This document shows, piece after piece, positions 16,132 to 24,066 of a stretch of DNA of 48,464 bases; the stretch's first letter is position 1; the number at the start of each line of letters is the position of its first letter. This stretch comes from an uncultured Clostridia bacterium (GTDB lineage Bacteria; Bacillota; Clostridia; Christensenellales; Borkfalkiaceae): positions 1-48,464 of the forward strand of contig CAKQLR010000008.1 in assembly GCA_934254725.1 (NCBI GenBank), read 5' to 3'. A program made the position numbers and the translations under genes. Under the pieces are notes generated by a model, which ran no database searches, had not been told where the DNA came from, and worked only from the letters and a program-made list of their open reading frames with translations.

Positions 16132-17001
16132 ATGGGAAAAGTTCTTAAAACTTTAATATACGACGGAGAGGTTTCCCTCTCCATTCTCGATACTACAGAC
16201 ATCGTACAAAAGGCGATCGAACTTCACAAGCTGTCCCCTCTTTCGGCGGCGGCTCTCGGGCGGTCGCTTACCGCATGCACGTTTATGGCTACCACCCTCA
16301 AAAACGACGGAGACAAGCTTTCGGTTACGATAAAGGGCGACGGCGTAGGCGGCAGCATAGTGGTCTGCGGAAACAGCAAGCTTGAAATGCGCGGCATGAT
16401 AGACAACCCGAACGCAAACCTTCCGTTAAAAAGCAACGGCAAACTGGACGTTGCGGGTTGCGTAGGAACAAACGGCAGAATAACCGTTCTTAAAGATATA
16501 GGCTTAAAGGAGCCGTATTCCGGAAGTTGCAAAATCGTTTCGGGCGAGCTTGCGGAAGATTTTTCGGCGTATTACACTTACAGCGAACAGCAGCCCACCG
16601 CCATGGCTCTGGGCGTAAAAATAGGCGTGGATTACAACTGCGTGGGCGCAGGCGGCGTTGTTCTTCAGGTTATGCCCGGGTGCTCGGAAGAAAGCATAAC
16701 CAAGGCGGAGAGGCTTATCTCTAATTTCTCCGCTGTAAGTTCCATGATAGAAACGGGCGGGCTTGACGGAATTATCAAGGAGTTTTTCCCGAACGAGAAG
16801 TTCGACGAGTACAACCCCGTTTATAAATGCATATGCAGCAGGGCATACATCGAAAGCGTGCTTATCTCCATGGGCGAAAAAGAACTTCTTTCCGCCGTGG
16901 ACGAGCAGGGTAAAATAGAAGTGGAATGCCATTTCTGCGACAGCAAATATTTGTTTACAAAGGATGATATACTAAATTTATTAAAGGAAGCAAAGAAGTG
17001 A
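16132..17001 (+). CDS. hslO: Redox-regulated chaperone Hsp33
   Basis: 289 residues, the usual length. Hsp33 is a cytosolic holdase that unfolds and becomes active when its zinc-bound cysteines are oxidised. The N-terminal core has LGRSLTACTFMATTLKND, VTIKGDGVGGSIVV and GRITVLKDIGLKEPYSG; the C-terminal redox switch has CIC (in YKCICSRAY, about 232-240) and CHFC (about 266-269), giving the four zinc ligands in C-x-C and C-x-x-C. AAAAAGG is seven bases before ATG. Its stop overlaps the GTG of the next gene. Confidence 0.96.
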   Translation: MGKVLKTLIYDGEVSLSILDTTDIVQKAIELHKLSPLSAAALGRSLTACTFMATTLKNDGDKLSVTIKGDGVGGSIVVCGNSKLEMRGMIDNPNANLPLKSNGKLDVAGCVGTNGRITVLKDIGLKEPYSGSCKIVSGELAEDFSAYYTYSEQQPTAMALGVKIGVDYNCVGAGGVVLQVMPGCSEESITKAERLISNFSAVSSMIETGGLDGIIKEFFPNEKFDEYNPVYKCICSRAYIESVLISMGEKELLSAVDEQGKIEVECHFCDSKYLFTKDDILNLLKEAKK

Positions 17002-18695
17002 CTGAACGATTTGTTTGCAACGACGACGGTCTGCTCGATATAGCCGAGCAGAGAATGTCCGACGGAAACATTACGGGTGCGGTATCCGTTTACCGCAATC
17101 TTCTTAGCGAAACCCCTTTCGGCTACGATCAAAACGCAGGGATTGCCGAAGCGTTTACCGAAGCGGGGTTATTTTCGTCTGCAATCAACGCCTGGTACAG
17201 GGCGCTTTCGGTTGCCGCAGACAGTTATCAGAAAGCAAGGGCTTATAACGGATTGGGTGCAAACTACTATTTTCTGAACAATCGCATTATAAGCTACCAC
17301 TACTTTGGTTTGCAGCTTTCGGAAGACGCCTTCTCCGATTACGAATACAACGACGTGCTGGACGATATCCAGGAGGCGGAAGCGGAAGAAAGCAACAACC
17401 CCCACCTCTACGTCGCATACGATAAAAATAAAAAGCCGACGGGCTTGGAGCTTATAGAAAAAGCGCGCACGCTTTCGGGAAGCGGAGATATCGAAGGAGC
17501 TTTCGAAACCCTTTCCTCCATAGACGAAAACGACAAACATTATGAGGAGGGAATCGGCATCGCGGCGTTTCTTCTTTTGATGTCAGGCAAGGAAAACGAA
17601 ACAATAGAATTCGGAGAATACCTGATAAAGCGCGATAAAGACGACTTTTTCGGAAATTACATTCTTGCCGGTTGCTACAAACATACGGACGAAAAAGAAA
17701 AAAGCGCACACTGTTTCGACATATGCGCTTCGACCGCCCCGAACACAATAGAGAAATACGACCTGAGAATGCTTCTGCTCTGTATCGATACGGGCAGAGA
17801 AAAAGAAGGAATTTTTTACGCATCCGAAATTTTAAAGGAAGACCCTTTCGATCTGGATACCCTGTTCATACGCGCTACCCTCGAGTTCAACTCGGGAGAC
17901 AGAGACGGAAGTCTTGCCGATTATAAAAAAGTAATCACGTTTACGGACAACCCCGCCGCGATAAGCAGATATAATTTTATCAAACAGCTTGACGGCGACA
18001 CGGACGAAAAGCTTTCGTACGAGATGAACATTAAAGACGCGGCTATGAGCTATATGTTGGATTATATAAAAAAAGGAATAGCCGTACCCGAAAACGTTTC
18101 CTTCGGCGAGGTTAAAACACACCTCGAATATGTAATCCGATACGGAATATCGGAATTCGTTTCAAACGTTTTGCAACTCGCCCTCGTTGTGGACGCGCAC
18201 GCCACACAGGAATTTTTAAGAAAGATATTCCTCGACGTTACCGTTTCGGACGAAATTAAAAGCGAGATAATAAGGGTGTACCTCGTTCTCGGAATAAGCA
18301 TACCCGTAAAATGCGTTTCGGCAAATCTTTATAAGGAATTTACCATAAGGAGCGTAAGGTTTGCGGGATACGCTTCGAGCTTGTTCAACTTAGCTTACGC
18401 ACTTGCGGCGTCCACCGTCTACATGATAGACAACACCAAGGTAAGCCTTTTAAAGTCAAAAGCGTTCAAGGCTCAGGCAAATTACGAAGAACGCGGCGGC
18501 GACGAGGACAAAAAACTGTACGCACCGCTCGCGGCGGCGATAATATATTCCATGAGGCTTAAAGTCATTTCGGATAAGGAGCTGCTTACGACTATGTTCG
18601 GGCTGAAAAAAGAAGACCTCGACAAAGCGCTGGCGTTCATCGCGCCTGTCCGCAATAAAAAACAAAAGGAGAAAAAAGATGTCGGAGAACAATAA
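16998..18695 (+). CDS. TPR-repeat protein of unknown function
   Basis: 565 residues starting with GTG, which overlaps the hslO stop (GTGA) and has AAGGAAG upstream. The N-terminal two thirds is a series of helical pairs with TPR spacing, for example LDIAEQRMSDGNITGAVSVY, KARAYNGLGANYYFLNN, FFGNYILAGCYKHTDEKEKS and DLDTLFIRATLEFNSGDRDG. The last 200 residues are helical without clear repeats and end in a Lys-rich tail. No membrane helix or signal peptide. It is probably a cytosolic scaffold; position directly after Hsp33 and before a HEAT-like protein (17-bp overlap) suggests the pair works together, but I know no function. Confidence 0.6.
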   Translation: MTERFVCNDDGLLDIAEQRMSDGNITGAVSVYRNLLSETPFGYDQNAGIAEAFTEAGLFSSAINAWYRALSVAADSYQKARAYNGLGANYYFLNNRIISYHYFGLQLSEDAFSDYEYNDVLDDIQEAEAEESNNPHLYVAYDKNKKPTGLELIEKARTLSGSGDIEGAFETLSSIDENDKHYEEGIGIAAFLLLMSGKENETIEFGEYLIKRDKDDFFGNYILAGCYKHTDEKEKSAHCFDICASTAPNTIEKYDLRMLLLCIDTGREKEGIFYASEILKEDPFDLDTLFIRATLEFNSGDRDGSLADYKKVITFTDNPAAISRYNFIKQLDGDTDEKLSYEMNIKDAAMSYMLDYIKKGIAVPENVSFGEVKTHLEYVIRYGISEFVSNVLQLALVVDAHATQEFLRKIFLDVTVSDEIKSEIIRVYLVLGISIPVKCVSANLYKEFTIRSVRFAGYASSLFNLAYALAASTVYMIDNTKVSLLKSKAFKAQANYEERGGDEDKKLYAPLAAAIIYSMRLKVISDKELLTTMFGLKKEDLDKALAFIAPVRNKKQKEKKDVGEQ

Positions 18696-19515
18696 CAACG
18701 CCATAAAAATATTAGATCTGGATTCGATTTTCGAAAAAAGCGTACGCGAAGCCATGATGAAAAACAAAGGCAAGTTTACCGAGGACGAATGGGAAGATAA
18801 AATTGCAAAAATGTACTCGGAATTCGGAAACGCTCCGCTGAAAATTCTCGACGAAAAATCGCCCGAAGAATACTATAAAAATTTTTCGGCAAACGAGCTT
18901 GCCGAAGCGCTTAAAAAGCATGTTTTAAACAAAGTTGCCGTGCCCAGTTATCTTTGCGACGCACTTTCCGCTTCCGACTGCGTAACCGCTCTTATGCCTT
19001 TTTTAGACGAGAGCGACCCCGAACTTATCTGCTACGCCGCCAATATTCTTTCCGAAAAAAAGGACTTACAGCCACTTAAAGTTTTTCTTGAAAAAATAAC
19101 CCTCAACGAGACAAACGAGGACGTAAGAGATTGCATGGGCTCCGCCGTTATAGACAGGGCGAAAGAAATTCAACCCGAGCTTTTAAAGGTAAAAGGCAAT
19201 GCGGGCAAGGGTGAATTGTTCGTTGCGGAGGCTCTTTCCCACTGCGATATGAAGCAGGAAATTTTCGATTATCTGTCCGGTTTGTTTACGAATGCGACCG
19301 AGCCGGACGAAATCGGGCTGTACGCGTGCTTCCTTACGAACTACGGCGACGACAGAGCCGTGGAGCTGTTCAAAAGAAGAATTACCGACCCGGATATAGA
19401 CTACGCCGTTTACACCGACCTTAAAAGCTTTATAGAAGAGCTTGGCGGAGAATGCGACTACATACGCGATTTTTCGGACGACTACAGCTATAAAAAAATC
19501 AAAAACTTTTCTTAA
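18679..19515 (+). CDS. HEAT-like helical repeat protein of unknown function
   Basis: 278 residues, acidic, soluble. After an N-terminal helical part with DEWEDKIAKMYSEF, the protein has repeated amphipathic helix pairs (DPELICYAANILSEKKDLQP, DVRDCMGSAVIDRAKEIQP, AVYTDLKSFIEELGG) resembling HEAT/Armadillo repeats. The ATG lies inside the end of the TPR gene with AAAAGGAG seven bases upstream, so translation is coupled. Last gene of the operon before the hairpin at 19577. No enzymatic motif seen. Confidence 0.6.
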   Translation: MSENNNNAIKILDLDSIFEKSVREAMMKNKGKFTEDEWEDKIAKMYSEFGNAPLKILDEKSPEEYYKNFSANELAEALKKHVLNKVAVPSYLCDALSASDCVTALMPFLDESDPELICYAANILSEKKDLQPLKVFLEKITLNETNEDVRDCMGSAVIDRAKEIQPELLKVKGNAGKGELFVAEALSHCDMKQEIFDYLSGLFTNATEPDEIGLYACFLTNYGDDRAVELFKRRITDPDIDYAVYTDLKSFIEELGGECDYIRDFSDDYSYKKIKNFS

Positions 19516-19576
19516 CTTTCCGGTCGCAGGCTGTAAGTAATGCGGTTTAAACAGTCCTTGCGTGAATAAAACGACC

Positions 19577-19613
19577 AAGCCCCTCATACTTTAAAAGTAT
19601 GAAGGGCTTTTTT
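19577..19613 (+). terminator. Terminator of the YesL-Hsp33 operon, overlapping the YkvI start
   Basis: AAGCCC-x-TCATACTT and its complement pair over 14 bp with one mismatch, followed by TTTTTT (608-613). The 3' arm contains the ATG of the next gene (19599-19601), and the U-run is within codons 4-5. Confidence 0.75.
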
Positions 19614-20774
19614 CTATCCGTTTGTTTTTGCACGTGTTCCATAGTGGGCGGCGTAATCGGCGCGGGGTTTATCACAGGGGCGGAAATCGCAAGATTTTTT
19701 CCGTCTTACACCATTCTGCCCTGCTGCTTTTTCCTGTTTGTTTTAATGTTTCTATCCCTTTTCGGGATGATGACGGCGGGTGCGCTTTACGGCGAAAAAC
19801 AGACAAATTTGCGCGTTTTAGGCGGCATTCATAAAATTTACGACCCGATTATAATCGGCGTTTCGTTCGTGTCTGTCGTCAGCATGTGCGCAGGAATAGA
19901 CAACCTTTTCTCCTCTCTTGCGGGCACAAACGAATACCTGCCCGTTCTGTCCGTTCCCCTTCTTATCGCGTCGTATTTCATCTGCAAAAAAGGCGTGGAC
20001 GGCGTAGGCGCGTTCAATCTCGCTCTCGTCCCCGTAATGATTTTGTGTATACTTCCCCTCGGAATAGGCGTGAATTTTTCCGAAATACAAAACCACCCGG
20101 TTTCTTTTAAAGAAATGACCGAAATTATTATTTACTGCGGGCTTAATTGCTTTACGTCGGCACCGCTTTTATTCAAGCAAGGGGAAAAATACGGTTTGAA
20201 AGCTTCCGCCTTAGGCTCGGCAATAGCTTCTCTGATCGTTTCCGTATGCGTAGGCGTGGTGTGTTACAGAATATCCTATTACGGAAAAACAGGCGCGATG
20301 CCGATAATGCACTCCCTTGCGGGCAGCAGGTTTTACTACGCGGTATTCGCGTTTATAACCGCCCTCGGAATAGTCACAACCCTCGTATGTTCGCACTTCG
20401 CGCTCGTATCTTATGCAAACAAATACCCCGTAAAACGCACGTTAAACGGGGTAATTATTATTTTAGCGATAGGCGTTTCCCGCCTCGGTTTTCAGTCCAT
20501 TATAAATTATGCGTATCCTCTTGTGGGCTTAATCGGCGCGCTTTATTCGGCAAGAACGGCTGTAGTCGCGTTCAAGAAGCTATTTTTGCCTGTTTCTGAT
20601 CTTTCTCTCGGCAAGGCAGACGAGCGCGTACATACCCGTGGCAAGAACGCAAAGCGCAAGCGTGGAAGCGTACACAAGGTCAAGCCTGAATACCTGCCCG
20701 CCGTAAACGATAAGGTAGCCGATGCCCGCCTCGGAAACAAGGTACTCGCCCATGATAGAACCAATCCAGCTTAA
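19599..20774 (+). CDS. YkvI-family membrane transporter
   Basis: 391 residues. About ten membrane helices; the first contains GGVIGAGFITGAEIARFF, the hallmark of the YkvI family, which belongs to the APC/LeuT-fold superfamily and has no assigned substrate. No in-frame start exists upstream before a stop at 19563, and the ATG has no Shine-Dalgarno and sits inside a terminator hairpin. The family-like part ends around FKKLFLPVS (about residue 328); the last 65 residues are a Lys/Arg-rich, hydrophilic tail encoded opposite the permease gene, which overlaps convergently by 195 bp. The tail may be the result of a frameshift (see findings). Confidence 0.75.
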   Translation: MKGFFLSVCFCTCSIVGGVIGAGFITGAEIARFFPSYTILPCCFFLFVLMFLSLFGMMTAGALYGEKQTNLRVLGGIHKIYDPIIIGVSFVSVVSMCAGIDNLFSSLAGTNEYLPVLSVPLLIASYFICKKGVDGVGAFNLALVPVMILCILPLGIGVNFSEIQNHPVSFKEMTEIIIYCGLNCFTSAPLLFKQGEKYGLKASALGSAIASLIVSVCVGVVCYRISYYGKTGAMPIMHSLAGSRFYYAVFAFITALGIVTTLVCSHFALVSYANKYPVKRTLNGVIIILAIGVSRLGFQSIINYAYPLVGLIGALYSARTAVVAFKKLFLPVSDLSLGKADERVHTRGKNAKRKRGSVHKVKPEYLPAVNDKVADARLGNKVLAHDRTNPA

Positions 20775-21389
20775 ACCGATATTGATTTTAAGCATGCTGA
20801 TAAACGTCGGAACGTTAGCGGGCAAAACGAGTTTTAACAATATCTGAAGTTTGTTTGCCCCAAAGGTTTTCATAAGCAGCAGCTTGTTTTCGTCCGTGGA
20901 AACAAACCCCGCAAGCATGGTAATCACCGTTACTATTACGGTAATAAGCACCGCCATAACCACGATTGCCGTCCTTCCGCTTCCGAACCAGATTATAATA
21001 AGCGGCCCGAGCGCGATTTTCGGCAAGCTGTTCAGAACCACCACGTACGGCTCGGCTATCTTGCGAACCGTTTCGTTCAGCCAGAGCAAAAGCGCGATAA
21101 GCGTTCCGCCTGCAGAGGCAATCAAAAAGCCGAGAAGCGTTTCGTACAGCGTTATTGCGGAGTGCTTTAACAGGTCGCCCGAAAGCGCAAGCGTATACAG
21201 CGAAACGGCTATCCTCGACGGGGCGGAAAATATAAATCCGTCCGTAAGTCCCGTTCTGTAGCTAAACTCCCACAAGCCGAGAAACAAGACGAAAATCGCC
21301 CCGCGAAATACGTTTATTTTTATGGAACGCCTTTTTATTTTTCTTAAATATAAAAGGTGCTCTCTTGATACTTTTTCATTTGTTTTCAT
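20580..21389 (-). CDS. ABC transporter permease (SsuC/ThiX type)
   Basis: 269 residues with about six membrane helices. The coupling loop TFGANKLQILLKLVLPANVP is the EAA motif of binding-protein-dependent permeases, and the N-terminal FSAPSRIAVSLYTLALSGDL is typical of the SsuC/TauC/NMT1 group. Last gene of the three-gene transporter operon, overlapping the ATPase gene by 14 bp, with GGAGAAG before its ATG. Substrate class cannot be read from the permease. Confidence 0.9.
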   Translation of the reverse strand: MKTNEKVSREHLLYLRKIKRRSIKINVFRGAIFVLFLGLWEFSYRTGLTDGFIFSAPSRIAVSLYTLALSGDLLKHSAITLYETLLGFLIASAGGTLIALLLWLNETVRKIAEPYVVVLNSLPKIALGPLIIIWFGSGRTAIVVMAVLITVIVTVITMLAGFVSTDENKLLLMKTFGANKLQILLKLVLPANVPTFISMLKINIGLSWIGSIMGEYLVSEAGIGYLIVYGGQVFRLDLVYASTLALCVLATGMYALVCLAERKIRNRQK

Positions 21390-22143
21390 CGTTCAGGCTT
21401 CTCCATAGTGCTTCGAATATTTTTCCGAAATCGGCTGTTTTTCTGCGTTTTAAGGGGGTAACGTCCTTCCCGAACGGAAGAATCTTCTCCTCCTTTACTC
21501 TTGCCGGGCGCTTTGTAAGAATTATAACTTTATCCGCTACCGACACCGCCTCCGAAATATCGTGGGTGACAAGAAGCGCCGTTTTGTTTTCTTTTCTTAT
21601 TATTTTATACACGTCGTCGCAAACGTTCAGACGCGTTTGATAGTCGAGCGCCGAAAACGGCTCGTCGAGAAGAAGCACCTGCGGTTTCGGGGCGAGCGTC
21701 CTTATAAGAGCCGCTCGCTGGCGCATTCCCCCGGAAAGTTCGCCCGGCTTTCTGTTTGCAAATTCCTTAAGCCCGTATTTTTCAAGCAGCGAAATACAGT
21801 ATTTTTTATTTTCTTCCGTAAGCGAATTTTTAATCTCAAGCGGAAGAAACACGTTTTTCTCGATGGTACGCCAAGGAAAAAGTTCATCCCTCTGAAGCAT
21901 ATACCCAAGCCCCGCAGGCTTACCGCACAACTTTTTACCGTCTACATAAATGTTGCCTTTAGTCGGCTCAAGAAGCCCCGCGATGATGCTGAGCAGAGTG
22001 CTTTTGCCGCAACCGGAAGGTCCGATTATAGCTGCAAACTCCCCCTCCGAGAGGGAAAAACTAAGATTTTTAATCGCTTCCGTTTCCGCGTCCAAAGAAT
22101 GGTATGTCAACGAAACGTTCTCAAGTCGTAAAATCGGATTCAT
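21376..22143 (-). CDS. ABC transporter ATPase (SsuB/ThiZ type)
   Basis: 255 residues. Walker A GPSGCGKST (about 42-50), Q-loop MLQRDELFPWRTI, signature LSGGMRQRAAL, Walker B VLLLDEPFSALD and the switch His in LLVTHDISEA are all intact, so it should hydrolyse ATP. This is the NitT/TauT-family ATPase that drives the adjoining permease. It is separated from the binding-protein gene by 14 bp. Confidence 0.93.
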   Translation of the reverse strand: MNPILRLENVSLTYHSLDAETEAIKNLSFSLSEGEFAAIIGPSGCGKSTLLSIIAGLLEPTKGNIYVDGKKLCGKPAGLGYMLQRDELFPWRTIEKNVFLPLEIKNSLTEENKKYCISLLEKYGLKEFANRKPGELSGGMRQRAALIRTLAPKPQVLLLDEPFSALDYQTRLNVCDDVYKIIRKENKTALLVTHDISEAVSVADKVIILTKRPARVKEEKILPFGKDVTPLKRRKTADFGKIFEALWRSLNDENK

Positions 22144-22157
22144 TTGTAACGTCCTTT

Positions 22158-23156
22158 TTATCCGTATATTTTTTTGTAAACCTCTTTAGCGATAGAATTG
22201 TCGCAAAGAATATCTACCGTCGTCTTTTTATCGAGCTCTCCGGCTCTCGTCATAATCTCCTGAAGTCTTTCAAGTCCTTCTTCCGTCATCGAAAAGTCCT
22301 TTTTCCATGCGTCTATTCTTCTGTAACTTTCCACGGCAAGCGCCAGCGATTCCACCGGCGTATCAGGGAACTGCGGAGAGATTTTCCTCGCCACATCATC
22401 CGCGTCGTTTTCGGAAATATACTTTTCGGCTTTCTGCAATGCAGTGGTGAATTTTACCAAAACGTCGCGATTTTTCGCGATATAGGCGGTTAACGAGGCA
22501 AAAGCCGTATACGGGACTTCCCCGCTCTCCTCGCCGACCGAAGCCACTATATACCCTTTGCCGAGTTTCTGGAATTCCGAAGCGGTAGGCTCGAACAGCG
22601 TAACGTAATCGCCGTTGCCGCCTTCGAAAGAAGCCCCCATAAGATTGAACTGAACGGAGTTATCGAGCGTTATGTTCCTTCCGTTTTCAAGCCCGTGTTT
22701 ATTTACGACGTACTCGAAAGTCATTGCGGGGACGCCGCCCGTTCTGCCTGCGATAACTTTTTTGTTTTCAAGTTTCTCCCATGTAAAATCGTCGTCCTTT
22801 TCTCTTCCCACAAGGAAGCTTCCGTCGCGCTTGGTCAACTGAGCGAATATTTTAGGTGCGTTTTCTTTACCCTCGTTTATAACGTAAATGGAAGCCTCCG
22901 GTCCGCAGAAGGCAATCTCGCACCCTCCCGATAAAAGAGCCGCCATAGTTTTATCCGCGCCGCCGCCATTTGTAAGTTTTATTTCAAGACCCTCGTCCTC
23001 GAAATACCCACCTTCCATGGCGAGGTATAAAGGCGCGTAGAACACCGAGTGAGTAACTTCATTTACCCTGAGAACGGTAAGCCCCGTGCCCGTACATGAA
23101 GCGAACGTGCCGAAAAAGAATGCGGCTGAGATAACGGTTGCAAGTAATTTTTTCAT
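22158..23156 (-). CDS. NMT1/THI5-like ABC transporter substrate-binding lipoprotein
   Basis: 332 residues with a lipoprotein signal (GTFASC, Cys21). The mature part has the NMT1/SsuA outline: THSVFYAPLYLAMEGGYFEDEGLEI, then AALLSGGCEIAFCGPEASI and GRTGGVPAMTFEYVV. Proteins of this group bind thiamine precursors, sulfonates, taurine, riboflavin or nitrate; no thiamine, sulfonate or flavin gene lies nearby, so the ligand is open. First gene of the operon, with AAGGAGG six bases before ATG and a structured leader upstream. Confidence 0.88.
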   Translation of the reverse strand: MKKLLATVISAAFFFGTFASCTGTGLTVLRVNEVTHSVFYAPLYLAMEGGYFEDEGLEIKLTNGGGADKTMAALLSGGCEIAFCGPEASIYVINEGKENAPKIFAQLTKRDGSFLVGREKDDDFTWEKLENKKVIAGRTGGVPAMTFEYVVNKHGLENGRNITLDNSVQFNLMGASFEGGNGDYVTLFEPTASEFQKLGKGYIVASVGEESGEVPYTAFASLTAYIAKNRDVLVKFTTALQKAEKYISENDADDVARKISPQFPDTPVESLALAVESYRRIDAWKKDFSMTEEGLERLQEIMTRAGELDKKTTVDILCDNSIAKEVYKKIYG

Positions 23157-23167
23157 TTTTCCTCCTT

Positions 23168-23266
23168 GGCGGATTGCCTGAAACAGCCATTAGTCCGCCG
23201 TATAAGTAATGCGAAAGGGCGTGTTTCATCCGAACAGACCCATATCCGAGCCCGCCCGGATAACAC
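23168..23266 (-). promoter_or_regulatory. Structured 5' leader of the NMT1-type transporter operon
   Basis: On the minus strand GUGUUAUCC (23266-23258) pairs with GGAU-GA-AACAC (23231-23221); inside this, ten more pairs (five G-U) close a GGAUAU loop, giving a hairpin of about 19 bp. A second hairpin, GGCGGA / UCCGCC (23199-23168), ends just before the AAGGAGG ribosome site. It does not match the TPP, purine, THF or guanidine riboswitches I know. Could be an unlisted regulator or just a stable leader. Confidence 0.35.
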
Positions 23267-23304
23267 TACATAGTATGATTTTCCGTTATAAAATGCCACT
23301 TGAA

Positions 23305-23343
23305 TTTACCTTTCATTCATTTCGGTTTTACAAGAATTTCACA
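23305..23343 (+). promoter_or_regulatory. Pho-box-like array before phoP
   Basis: Four hexamers at exact 11-bp steps: TTTACC (23305), TTCATT (23316), TTTACA (23327), TTCACA (23338). In Bacillus, PhoP binds direct TT(A/T/C)A(C/T)A repeats with this period. The array ends 8 bp before the -35, the place expected for activation by PhoP of its own operon. Confidence 0.55.
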
Positions 23344-23351
23344 AAGAATAG

Positions 23352-23381
23352 TTGTCAAAAATTACAATATTGTGCTATTAT
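23352..23381 (+). promoter_or_regulatory. Promoter of the phoP-phoR operon
   Basis: -35 TTGTCA, 18-nt spacer, -10 TATTAT, 18 nt before the ATG at 23400. Confidence 0.65.
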
Positions 23382-23399
23382 ATACCCGAGGTGATAAAG

Positions 23400-24065
23400 A
23401 TGATATATTGTGTTGAGGACGATAACGGCATAAGAGAGCTGATGGTATACACCTTAAACGCTTCGGGTTTTTCCGCGGAAGGCTTCGGCTGCCCGTCGGA
23501 ATTTTTCAAAGCACTGCAAAAACAAAAGCCTCAGCTTGTTTTACTCGACGTCATGCTGCCCGAAGAGGACGGCATATCCGTTCTTAAAAAACTGAGAGAA
23601 AATCCCGCGACAAGGGACATACCCGTAATCATGGAATCGGCAAAAGACACCGAATACGACAAGGTTATAGGGCTTGACCTCGGCGCGGACGATTATCTTC
23701 CGAAGCCTTTCGGAATGATGGAAATGGTTTCGAGGGTGAAAGCGGTTCTGCGCAGAACGAGAACGCCCGAAACCGAAGTTATAAAAATAAAAAATCTGGA
23801 AATAGACAAATCTGCCCACAGAGTAAAAATAGACGGAACCGAGGTGCTGCTCACGGTAAAGGAGTTCGAGCTTCTCTGCCTGTTTGCGGATAACCCGGGA
23901 ATAGTTTTTACAAGGGAACAGCTCCTCGATAAAATCTGGGGAATAGATTTTATGGGAGAGACAAGAACGGTTGACGTGCACATAGGCACTCTTCGCGCAA
24001 AGCTTGCCGCGGCAGGCGAAATAATAGAAACCGTTCGCGGCGTGGGATACAGAATGGAGTTGTAA
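23400..24065 (+). CDS. phoP: PhoB/PhoP-type response regulator
   Basis: 221 residues. Receiver with EDD pocket, Asp50 in LVLLDVMLPEEDG, MESAKDT in place of the common MLTAK (Ser for Thr at the switch) and LPKPFG. The winged helix has LTVKEFELLCLFADNPG and TVDVHIGTLRAKL, close to PhoB/PhoP. ATG at 23400 with GAGGTG seven bases before is preferred to a TTG at 23352 that lies in the promoter. Assigned to phosphate control because the kinase is PhoR-like, the next operon encodes a Na/Pi transporter and both promoters carry Pho-box-like repeats. Confidence 0.85.
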   Translation: MIYCVEDDNGIRELMVYTLNASGFSAEGFGCPSEFFKALQKQKPQLVLLDVMLPEEDGISVLKKLRENPATRDIPVIMESAKDTEYDKVIGLDLGADDYLPKPFGMMEMVSRVKAVLRRTRTPETEVIKIKNLEIDKSAHRVKIDGTEVLLTVKEFELLCLFADNPGIVFTREQLLDKIWGIDFMGETRTVDVHIGTLRAKLAAAGEIIETVRGVGYRMEL

Positions 24066-24066
24066 T

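Noticed and set aside
23157..23270. TPP riboswitch before the NMT1-like gene
   Set aside because: None of the conserved TPP segments (CUGAGA, ACCUGAUCUGG) is found, so a thiamine role is not supported.
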